NCBI RefSeq assembly: GCF_020410765.1
Contig: NZ_CP084541.1
Location: 6,564,001 to 6,628,000, forward strand
DNA from: Streptomyces marincola
GTDB taxonomy: Bacteria > Actinomycetota > Actinomycetes > Streptomycetales > Streptomycetaceae
Direction: 5' to 3'
DNA length: 64,000 nucleotides
The notes beneath the pieces are model-generated. The model did not search any database. It saw nothing but the letters and a program-made list of their open reading frames with translations, and was not told where the DNA came from. The translations under genes were made by a program, and so were the position numbers. Within the stretch, counting starts at the first letter, position 1, and every line of letters begins with the position of its first letter. Shown here one piece after another: positions 8,525 to 15,728 of this stretch.

Positions 8525-9358
8525 ATGAAGTTTTCTCGGTACTGCCGCTCCCTCCTGTCCACCCCCGCCACCGCGGTGAGCCGTTACACGCCCTGCCACC
8601 GGTCCGGCGCCGACATCGCCATGGTGGACCTGGAGGACTCCGTGCCTCCCGAACGCAAGGAAGAGGCCCGGCGCCTGGCGGCGCGGTTCTTCACCGGCCC
8701 CGGTGGCCCGGCCCGTCCGGCGATCCGCATCAACACCGTCGGCGAACCGGACGGCCTGCGCGACCTGCTCGCGCTGCGGCAGTACCCCGTCAAACCGGCC
8801 CTGGTCCTGATCCCCAAGGCCGAATCCCCCCGCGACATCGAGATCGTCGAACACGCACTGGCACCGACCTGCCCGGACACCGAGTTCTTCGCCGTCGTGG
8901 AGAGCCCGCGCGGGCTGGCGAACGCGCCCGCCATCGCCGCGGCCTCGCCGCGACTGCGCGCCATGGTGTTCGGCTCGGCCGACTACTCCTTCGCCATCGG
9001 CGCGAGCCTGAGCTGGGAGGCGCTCGCCTACGCCAGGGCGAGTCTGGTGAACAGCGCCCGCGCGGCGGGGATCGAGGTCATGGACTCCCCGTACTTCGGG
9101 GCGCTGGACACCGACGGCCTGCGCCGCGAGGCCGCCGCAGCCCGCGACTTCGGATTCAGCGGGAAGGCCGCGGTCCATCCGCGGCAGATCTCCGTGATCA
9201 ACGAGGCGTTCTCCCCCGGGCCCGCGCTGCTCGACCAGGCCAGGAAGGTGGTGGCGGCGGGCCGGGAGACCGGCAGGGGAGTGACGATGGTCGACGGCGT
9301 CATGGTCGGTGTGCCCTTCTTCGAGGCATCCCAGCAGCTGATCGAGGAGTTCGGCTAG
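8525..9358 (+). CDS. HpcH/HpaI aldolase / citrate lyase beta-like enzyme (pseudopeptide cluster gene 1)
   Basis: A 277-residue CitE-like TIM-barrel lyase. Family members cleave or form carbon-carbon bonds between a CoA ester enolate and an alpha-keto acid. VDLEDSV near residue 36 carries the metal-binding acid of the family; RINTVGEPDGLRD, LIPKAES, VVESPRGL and GKAAVHPRQI follow at the expected places. It opens a run of six same-strand genes with the composition of the published ketomemicin clusters. There the aldolase joins phenylpyruvate to an acyl-CoA to give a benzylmalyl-CoA-type intermediate. The keto acid used here cannot be told from sequence. The promoter probably lies in the repeat-rich region upstream. 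Confidence 0.88.
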   Translation: MKFSRYCRSLLSTPATAVSRYTPCHRSGADIAMVDLEDSVPPERKEEARRLAARFFTGPGGPARPAIRINTVGEPDGLRDLLALRQYPVKPALVLIPKAESPRDIEIVEHALAPTCPDTEFFAVVESPRGLANAPAIAAASPRLRAMVFGSADYSFAIGASLSWEALAYARASLVNSARAAGIEVMDSPYFGALDTDGLRREAAAARDFGFSGKAAVHPRQISVINEAFSPGPALLDQARKVVAAGRETGRGVTMVDGVMVGVPFFEASQQLIEEFG

Positions 9359-9464
9359 ACCCCGAGGGCCCGCGCGCCCCCGCGCGCTGCCCGCCCGTGC
9401 CATCGCACCACCCCATGAACCCCCACCGGTGCACTCGTGCGCCCTCGACAGGGAGCTTGCGACC

Positions 9465-10697
9465 ATGCCTCAGAATTCCCCGCCCGACATCACAGGACCG
9501 CACCGCCACCGCAACAACGCGTCGATGCTCCGCGCGGCGGACCCCGCGTGGCAACGGGCCGCCGACGCCGGCCTCATCGGCGTCCACGTCGACACCCCGG
9601 ACGCGAACAACCGGCTCGTCGTCCGGGAGACCGGGCACGAGTTCGTCAACATGTGCTCCGTCGGGTACCTGGGGCTCAACCACCACCCCGCGATCATCGA
9701 GGGCGCCATCGACGCCCTCAGAGAAGCGCAGGCCACCTGGCTCGTGGTGTCCACAACCCGCATCCGCCACAACCTGCTGGTGCGCATGGAGGAGGAACTG
9801 GGCGACCTGTTCGGCGCGCACATCCTCCCCGGCACCTCCTGCACGGCACTCACCGCCGGCATCCTGCCCCTCGTGGCCTCGGGCCACCTCACGGACGGGC
9901 AGCCCCGGGTCATGGTCTTCGACCGGTACTGCCACTTCTGCATGGCCTACGTCAAACCCGTCTGCGCCGAAGAGACCCTGGTCCTGACCTGCGACCACAA
10001 CGACCTCGACTACCTGGAGAAGATCTGCCGCCAGTACCCGAGGGTGGCCTACGTCGCCGACGGCGCCTACTCCATGGGCGGGGCCGCGGCACTCGCCGGC
10101 CTGCGCGACCTCCAGGAGCGGTACGGGCTGTTCCTGTACATCGACGACTCGCACTCGCTGTCCATCCTGGGCGAGAACGGCGAGGGGTTCGTCCGCTCGC
10201 AACTGGAGATGAACGACCTCACCGTCATCGTCGCCAGCCTCGGCAAAGGCTTCGGCACGGGCGGCGGCGTGGCGATGCTCGGCAGCCGCACCATGTTCGA
10301 ATTCCTCCACCGCCACGCCGGGCCGGTCGGCTGGTCGCAGAACATGTCCCTCCCCCTGGTCGGCGCCTCGCTCGCCAGCGCCGCGATCCACCGATCCCCG
10401 GAACTGGGCGAACTCCAGCGCCGCCTGCGCGAGAACATCGACCACTTCGACCGCACCTTCCCGACCGCGTTCGCCGGCAATGGGCTCCCCGTACGCCGCA
10501 TCACCGTCGGAGAACCCGACGACGCGGTGCGCCTGTCCGAGGAACTGTTCAAACGCGGCTTCTACAGCTCCGCCGTCTTCTTCCCCATCGTCCCGCGGGG
10601 CGAGGCGGGGCTGCGCATCATGCTGCGCGCCGACCTCACCACAGAGCTGATCGACGACTTCACCGGCAACGTCAGGGACGTGCTGTCCACCTTCTGA
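9465..10697 (+). CDS. PLP-dependent alpha-oxoamine synthase-like enzyme (cluster gene 2)
   Basis: A 410-residue fold-type I PLP enzyme of the alpha-oxoamine synthase group (relatives: glycine C-acetyltransferase, 8-amino-7-oxononanoate synthase). These condense an amino acid with an acyl thioester and lose CO2, giving an alpha-amino ketone. The IDDSHSLSILGENGEG stretch at about 226-241 is the PLP-ring-binding aspartate and histidine region, and Lys261 in ASLGKGFGTGGG is the Schiff-base lysine. The ATG at 9465 follows AGGGAG. In ketomemicin-type pathways this enzyme joins a benzylsuccinyl-CoA-type ester to an amino acid to make the ketomethylene pseudodipeptide. The same enzyme class starts saxitoxin biosynthesis, also next to an amidinotransferase. 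Confidence 0.9.
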   Translation: MPQNSPPDITGPHRHRNNASMLRAADPAWQRAADAGLIGVHVDTPDANNRLVVRETGHEFVNMCSVGYLGLNHHPAIIEGAIDALREAQATWLVVSTTRIRHNLLVRMEEELGDLFGAHILPGTSCTALTAGILPLVASGHLTDGQPRVMVFDRYCHFCMAYVKPVCAEETLVLTCDHNDLDYLEKICRQYPRVAYVADGAYSMGGAAALAGLRDLQERYGLFLYIDDSHSLSILGENGEGFVRSQLEMNDLTVIVASLGKGFGTGGGVAMLGSRTMFEFLHRHAGPVGWSQNMSLPLVGASLASAAIHRSPELGELQRRLRENIDHFDRTFPTAFAGNGLPVRRITVGEPDDAVRLSEELFKRGFYSSAVFFPIVPRGEAGLRIMLRADLTTELIDDFTGNVRDVLSTF

Positions 10698-10750
10698 ACC
10701 GCCCGCGCACCGGGGCGAGCCCCCTACGGACCGGCCGAGAGGACACGCAC

Positions 10751-11365
10751 ATGCACGAGGCAGGCGCAGAACCGGCAGACCGCGGCGCGGTCCCGCCCGG
10801 CCAGGCGACCGCGGAACCGGCCCCGCCCACCGGCTTCGAACGGATCGGCAGACAGCGGTACCGCGAACTGGTCGGGTTCCTCTACGAGGAGTTCACGGTG
10901 GGCGACGTGATCGAGCACAGGCCCGGCCGCACGGTCACCGAGATGGACAACGTGCTGATGAGCATGCTGTCCATGAACGACGCCCCCCTCCACATCGACG
11001 CCGCCTACTGCGAGACCCTGCCCTGGGGACGGCCCCTCGTCTCCAGCCTGGTGACGCTCAGCATCGTCGGCGGGATGACCGCACGCAGCACCAGCGGGCG
11101 GGCACTGGCCAACCTCGGCTGGGACCACATCAAGCTGCCCGCCCCGGTGTTCGCGGGCGACACCCTGTACGCGCACAGCGAGATCCTCGCGAAACGACGC
11201 TCCCGCAGCCGCCCCGGCCAGGGCATCGTGTCCTGCCGCACCACGGGGACCAAGTCCACCGGAGAAGTCGTGCTGGTCTTCGAGCGCAGCTTCCTGGTGC
11301 CCTGCCGCGAAACGGCCGCGGCACCGCCCGCGAACGCCGGCGCACCGGCGGGGGAGGGGGAGTGA
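10751..11365 (+). CDS. MaoC-like dehydratase/hydratase (cluster gene 3)
   Basis: A 204-residue hot-dog-fold MaoC family protein resembling mesaconyl-CoA hydratase. After a disordered N-terminal stretch rich in Ala and Pro (residues 1-32), the domain shows YEEFTVGDVIEHRPGRTVTE, then NDAPLHIDAAYC with the hydratase Asp and His, then GRPLVSSLVTLSIVGGM. Its expected job is reversible loss of water from a malyl-CoA-type thioester, between the aldolase and the reductase of this cluster. Start at 10751 with GAGAGGA seven bases upstream. Its stop overlaps the next start by four bases (GTGA), so translation of the ATP-grasp gene is probably coupled. Confidence 0.9.
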   Translation: MHEAGAEPADRGAVPPGQATAEPAPPTGFERIGRQRYRELVGFLYEEFTVGDVIEHRPGRTVTEMDNVLMSMLSMNDAPLHIDAAYCETLPWGRPLVSSLVTLSIVGGMTARSTSGRALANLGWDHIKLPAPVFAGDTLYAHSEILAKRRSRSRPGQGIVSCRTTGTKSTGEVVLVFERSFLVPCRETAAAPPANAGAPAGEGE

Positions 11366-12711
11366 GAACCCTGCTGATCGGCAACAGCCGGACCGAGGAC
11401 ATGGTCGGAGATCTCTCCCGCCTGTCCGCACGGGCACGTGAGGCCGCCGCACACACGGCCCACCGCCTGCTGTGGTGGGCCAGGGAGGGGGACATCCTGG
11501 TGCTGCCCACCGCGCCGGACGACGCGTTCGCGGACTACGTGGCCGGCCTCACCGGCACCCCGCGCTCCACGGTCACCGTGCGCGTGCCCGCCCCCGGCGC
11601 CCTCGGCGAGCACCTCCTGACGCCGGACCGGCTGGCCGACACCGACCTTCAGCGGACGCTGGCGGAGGACCTGGGAGCACCGCCGTCCGGCGGCACACCC
11701 GGACTGCGCGTCCTGCCCGTCTACGCCGACCAGGCCGTGGCCCAGCTCGCGCACCGCCTGGGCGCGGCGCGGGCGCTGCCCGGCCACGCCTTCCACGCCC
11801 AGGGAGGCAGCGCCCTGGTCAACAGCAAGGCGGCCTTCCGGTCGGTGGCCGCCGGAGCCGGGGTGCCGACCGCCCCGGGCACGGTGGTCACCGATCCAAA
11901 CGAGGCGGCCCGCGCCATCGGCGGGCTGCTCGGCGCGGGCCACTGCGCCATGGTCAAGCAGGAGTTCAGCGGCGGCGGCCTGGGGAACGAGGTGCTGGCG
12001 CCCGTACCCGGTGTCGAGCCGGCCGGCGCCCCCCGGGCCGTCGTGCTGCCCGATGACACCGCCGTGCGCGCCTACGTGACCGAGCGCTGGCCCTGGCTGA
12101 CCGAAGGCGGACGGCACCGGCTGGTCGTGGAGCGCTACTACACCGGCGCCGTGCCGGTGTACGCGGAGTTCGACCTCACCGACACGGCGGTCGAACTCAC
12201 CGGCACCGGCGAGATGCTGATGGATCCGGTGGTCGTCGGTGAGATCGTGCCGGCCTCCGCCACGCTGCCGGCCGACGCCGTGGCCGAGTTGGTCGCTGTC
12301 GGCCGGCGCTTGTGCGAGGCGTACCGAGCGCTGGGCTACCGGGGCACGATCAGCGCCGACGCGTACCGCACACCGGAAGGCGAGATCCGCTTCTGCGAGG
12401 CCAACGGCCGCATCACCGGTTCCACCCACCTGCACACCATCATGGCCGCCCGCCTGGTGGGCCCGGCCCTGCGGCCCCGGCGGGTCCTCCTGGGCGGTGA
12501 GTGCCCCGCCCCCTCCTTCCGCGCCGCCCTCTCCGCGCTGACCGCAGCCAACCTGGGCTTCGACCCGGCGGCCGGCGCGGGCGTCGTCCTGGTCAACGGG
12601 TCCGCCCCGGGAGCCGGGACAGTCACCTACTGCGCCGTCGCCGACGACGCCGCGGGCGTCCGGGACCTGCGGCACGCGCTGGAAGCGGCGCTCGCGAGAG
12701 CGCAGAGCTGA
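11362..12711 (+). CDS. ATP-grasp peptide ligase, PGM1-like (cluster gene 4)
   Basis: A 449-residue ligase with a pre-ATP-grasp domain (MRTLLIGNSRTEDM, GDILVLPTAP) and an ATP-grasp core. The lysine in AMVKQEFSGGGLGNE and the acidic residues of EANGRITGSTH near residue 350 would bind ATP and magnesium. It resembles the pheganomycin ligase PGM1 and its orthologues in six-gene actinomycete clusters, which join an N-amidino amino acid to a peptide or pseudodipeptide at the expense of ATP. The presence of an amidinotransferase as the next gene supports this. The GTG start overlaps the MaoC stop. Specificity for the amidino acid is not readable from sequence. Confidence 0.87.
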   Translation: MRTLLIGNSRTEDMVGDLSRLSARAREAAAHTAHRLLWWAREGDILVLPTAPDDAFADYVAGLTGTPRSTVTVRVPAPGALGEHLLTPDRLADTDLQRTLAEDLGAPPSGGTPGLRVLPVYADQAVAQLAHRLGAARALPGHAFHAQGGSALVNSKAAFRSVAAGAGVPTAPGTVVTDPNEAARAIGGLLGAGHCAMVKQEFSGGGLGNEVLAPVPGVEPAGAPRAVVLPDDTAVRAYVTERWPWLTEGGRHRLVVERYYTGAVPVYAEFDLTDTAVELTGTGEMLMDPVVVGEIVPASATLPADAVAELVAVGRRLCEAYRALGYRGTISADAYRTPEGEIRFCEANGRITGSTHLHTIMAARLVGPALRPRRVLLGGECPAPSFRAALSALTAANLGFDPAAGAGVVLVNGSAPGAGTVTYCAVADDAAGVRDLRHALEAALARAQS

Positions 12712-12792
12712 CCCACGCGGATCCGCACCGCCGGCTTCCCACCGTACCGGGGCCGCTCCGCCCCGCGACCCGAGCCGAAAGAAGGCAGAACC

Positions 12793-13932
12793 ATGCGCCT
12801 GAACAGCTATGACGGTTGGTCCCCCCTGCGCGAGGTGGTCCTCGGGTCCGCCGACAACTACACCGCCCACGACCGCGAGTTGTCCTTCGACCTCTTCTTC
12901 CACGACGAAACGCCCTACAGCCGCATCTACTATCCGCGCCACGTGACATCCGGCGCGGCTCCCGGCCGGCGCACCACCATCAAGAAGCGCTACCTGGAGG
13001 AACTGCGCGAGGACGTCGAGGGGATGGCCGAGATCTTCGCCCAACTGGGCGTGACCGTCCACCGGCCGCTGCCGCTCGACGCCTCGACCGGCGAGGTGCG
13101 CACGCCCGCCTTCGCGGCAGCCGTCGTCCCGCCGCTCAACGTCCGTGACAACAGCATCGTCTTCGGGGACGAGATCATCGAGACCCCGCCACTGGTGCGC
13201 TCGCGCTACTTCGAGACGCAGTTCCTGAAACCGGTCTACGCCGAGTACTTCCGCCGCGGCGCACGCTGGACGGTCATGCCGCGCCCGATGATGACCGACG
13301 CCTCGTTCGACCTCTCCTACGTGGCGGACGCGGCCAAGCCCGGCTCCCTCATCGAACCGATCACCGACTCGCGACCCTCCCCGTACGACACCGGGTTCGA
13401 GATGATGATCGACGGTGCCCAGTGCCTGCGGCTGGGCCGGGACGTGTTCGTCAACGTCTCCAACGCCAACCACGCGCTGGGCTGCGACTGGCTGGAACGC
13501 CACCTGCGCGGGCGGTTCCGCGTGCACCGGCTGCACCGGCTGGCCGACAGCCACATCGACAGCACCGTCCTGGCGCTGCGGCCCGGGCTGCTGCTGGTGC
13601 GCACACCCGGCGTCGCCGAGCGGCTGCCGAAAGCCCTCCAGAGCTGGGACATGATCTTCCCGCCCGAACCCGAGGACAACAACTTCCCCGACTACGAGGA
13701 CGACGACCTCATCCTCACCAGCCGCTACATCGACCTCAACGTGCTGTCCGTCTCGCCGGACACCGTGCTGGTGAACGCGGCCTGCCCCGAGCTGGCCCGC
13801 ACGCTGGAAGGACACGGGTTCACCGTGGTCCCGGTGCGCCACCGCCACCGGCGGCTGTTCGGCGGCGGCCTGCACTGCTTCACGCTCGACACGGTGCGGG
13901 AGGGATCCGGGCCCGAGGACTACCTGGACTGA
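12793..13932 (+). CDS. Glycine amidinotransferase-like enzyme (cluster gene 5)
   Basis: A 379-residue amidinotransferase of the AGAT/StrB1/CyrA/SxtG family, which moves the amidino group of arginine to an amine, leaving ornithine. The catalytic triad is readable: Asp207 in FEMMIDGAQC, His254 in ADSHIDSTV and Cys362 in GGGLHCFTLDT. In the pseudotripeptide clusters this enzyme supplies the N-amidino amino acid that the ATP-grasp ligase attaches. A good AAAGAAGG ribosome site precedes the ATG. It is 81 bp downstream of the ligase and 61 bp upstream of the reductase, on the same strand, so one operon is likely. Confidence 0.93.
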   Translation: MRLNSYDGWSPLREVVLGSADNYTAHDRELSFDLFFHDETPYSRIYYPRHVTSGAAPGRRTTIKKRYLEELREDVEGMAEIFAQLGVTVHRPLPLDASTGEVRTPAFAAAVVPPLNVRDNSIVFGDEIIETPPLVRSRYFETQFLKPVYAEYFRRGARWTVMPRPMMTDASFDLSYVADAAKPGSLIEPITDSRPSPYDTGFEMMIDGAQCLRLGRDVFVNVSNANHALGCDWLERHLRGRFRVHRLHRLADSHIDSTVLALRPGLLLVRTPGVAERLPKALQSWDMIFPPEPEDNNFPDYEDDDLILTSRYIDLNVLSVSPDTVLVNAACPELARTLEGHGFTVVPVRHRHRRLFGGGLHCFTLDTVREGSGPEDYLD

Positions 13933-13993
13933 GACCGGCCCGCGCGGTTTTGCCGCGGGCGCGCCGCGCGAACACACGGAAGGGACACCGGGC

Positions 13994-14959
13994 ATGGGAG
14001 CGGGAGCGGGAGCGGGGACGATGCGGGCCGTGGTGCTGCGGCGCTTCGGCGGGCCGGGACAGCTGCGCACGGAGTCGGTGCCGCAACCGGCCCCCCGCGA
14101 GGGGGAGTCGGTCATCGACGTCACCCTCGCCGGGCTCAACTTCGCGGACCTGGAGATCCGGCAGGGCGCGTACGCCCCGCCCCCGCTGCCCGCCGTCCTG
14201 GGCGTCGATGTGGTCGGGCGGCGCCGTTCCGACGGACGCCGTGTGGCCGCGCTGCTGCGGGAGGGAGGCGGCTACGCGCAGGCCGCTGTCGCGCGCGACG
14301 CCTACACGGTGGACGTGCCCGACCACATCGACGACGCCCAGGCGCTCGGCCTGCTCGAACAGGGCTGCACCGCGTACGGCGCCCTCGTCACCGCCGGACG
14401 GCTGCGGCCGGGGGAGAGCGTCGCCGTCGCGGCTGCCGCGGGGGGCGTGGGGCACCTCGCGGTGCAACTCGCGCTCGCGCTGGGCGCCCGTACCGTCGCC
14501 GGCATCGCGTCGACCCCGGCGAAACGGCGGTTCGTCCGCTCGCTGGGCGCGCGGGTGGCGGTCGGCGCACCCGAGCGGCTCAGTGCGGAATTGCCCGAGG
14601 GAGTCGACCTGTATCTCGACTCGGTCGGCGGCCCCGCGCTGCGGGCAGGGCTCGCCGCGCTGGCCCCGTTCGGGCGGCTGGTGACCATCGGCGAGCGCGG
14701 AGCGGGACCGGGCAGCAGCGTGCCCGTCGAGGAGCTGACGGGGCGTTCCGTGGGCGTGCACGGGTTCTGGATGCGGCACGTGCTGGCGGATCCCGCGCTG
14801 TTCGCGCGCACCGCGGACGCCCTGTTCGCCCTGGCAGGGCGCGGGCTGGTGCGGGCCCGCGTCGACCGCGTGGTGCCGTTGGACGGAGTGGGCGCGGCCC
14901 ACGAGGCGATGGCCGCGCGGGCCACGCTGGGCAAGGTACTGGTCGACGTGCGGGCATGA
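13994..14959 (+). CDS. Zinc-independent MDR family quinone oxidoreductase/enoyl reductase (cluster gene 6)
   Basis: A 321-residue medium-chain reductase of the quinone oxidoreductase type. NADPH binding is shown by AAAGGVGHLAVQLALALGA near residue 155; the GROES-like N-terminal domain carries LGVDVVGR. No structural zinc cysteine cluster is seen. In ketomemicin-type clusters a reductase of this family is the sixth gene and is thought to reduce the unsaturated CoA ester made by the dehydratase. The start codon is followed by four GGAGCG-like hexamers, giving an Ala/Gly-rich MGAGAGAGT leader that is probably disordered. The gene ends the operon; a convergent lipoprotein gene follows after 14 bases. 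Confidence 0.88.
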   Translation: MGAGAGAGTMRAVVLRRFGGPGQLRTESVPQPAPREGESVIDVTLAGLNFADLEIRQGAYAPPPLPAVLGVDVVGRRRSDGRRVAALLREGGGYAQAAVARDAYTVDVPDHIDDAQALGLLEQGCTAYGALVTAGRLRPGESVAVAAAAGGVGHLAVQLALALGARTVAGIASTPAKRRFVRSLGARVAVGAPERLSAELPEGVDLYLDSVGGPALRAGLAALAPFGRLVTIGERGAGPGSSVPVEELTGRSVGVHGFWMRHVLADPALFARTADALFALAGRGLVRARVDRVVPLDGVGAAHEAMAARATLGKVLVDVRA

Positions 14960-14973
14960 CGAGCCGCGGATCG

Positions 14974-15429
14974 TCAGTGGGACGCACGGTAGGTCTGGAC
15001 GATGCCCGACTCCCAGGTGACGACGAGCTGTTCGCCATCCAGGGCGACGGTGGCCCGGGTATCCGGCCACCGCATCTCACCCGACACGACGCACTCGACC
15101 GTGATAACACCCTCGCTCACGGTGCCCTGGCAGACGTCGCCCTCGACGCTCGTGCTCTCGACGAAGTGGACCTCGTCCATGATGAAGCTGATGTTCGTGG
15201 TGTAGGGGGGATCGGCGCCCTCCCCGACGAGCACCCATGCCCCCTGGATCTGCTCGTTGGCCGGTGCGCCGCCGTCCGCCCCGCCCTCCGGAAGCCGGAC
15301 CTCGCTGCCCTCCGAGTCCGGCGTCTCCGGCAGGCCGGAGAACGGACCACCGTCACTGTCACCGCCACAGCCCGCCAGCACCAACGCGACCACAGCCGTC
15401 GGCACGGCCGCCCGTATGCCCTTGCGCAT
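14974..15429 (-). CDS. Small secreted lipoprotein, function unknown
   Basis: A 151-residue protein with a type II signal peptide: basic MRKGIR start, hydrophobic AAVPTAVVALVLAGC core and lipobox LAGC with the lipidated cysteine at residue 21. A Gly/Pro/Ser-rich linker (about residues 22-60) is followed by a compact beta-rich domain with INQ-like strands (GAWVLVGEGADPP, VALDGEQLVVTW) and two cysteines that could form a disulfide. It would sit on the outer face of the membrane. The domain looks like a lipocalin-like or immunity-type beta barrel, but no specific family is recognised. It is convergent with the pseudopeptide operon and not obviously linked to it. Confidence 0.85.
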   Translation of the reverse strand: MRKGIRAAVPTAVVALVLAGCGGDSDGGPFSGLPETPDSEGSEVRLPEGGADGGAPANEQIQGAWVLVGEGADPPYTTNISFIMDEVHFVESTSVEGDVCQGTVSEGVITVECVVSGEMRWPDTRATVALDGEQLVVTWESGIVQTYRASH

Positions 15430-15728
15430 GTCTCCCCCTCATCGATCAGTCGCCGTAGGCTACCGCCACGGTCGCGGGGGCGCCCGCGGCAGCACGTACG
15501 ACGGGTCCACCCGGGGCACTCGGCCCTCGCCGGCACCGGCCGTGCGAAGCCTCCCACCGCCGGCGCCTGTACCGTTCGCCACCGGCGTGCGGACCTCGAC
15601 GGCGGGTCGGCTGCTCACCTCGGTTTCTGGCCGCCGCTCGCACGCCAAGTCCCCCGTGCGTGGAACGCCAGGGCTTACGCAAGGCCACTAGTATGGGCTG
15701 ACGGCTCTTCATTCATGGAGGTAGGGAG

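Noticed and set aside
13939..13965. Possible hairpin after the amidinotransferase gene
   Set aside because: The stem is imperfect and lies between two genes of one probable operon, so a terminator is unlikely.
13994..14020. Repeated GGAGCG hexamers at the start of the MDR gene
   Set aside because: They only encode a short Ala/Gly leader; too few for a functional repeat array, although slippage is possible.
11005..14139. A long minus-strand frame antisense to the ATP-grasp and amidinotransferase genes
   Set aside because: The plus-strand proteins have full catalytic motifs; the antisense frame is low-complexity and has no ribosome site.
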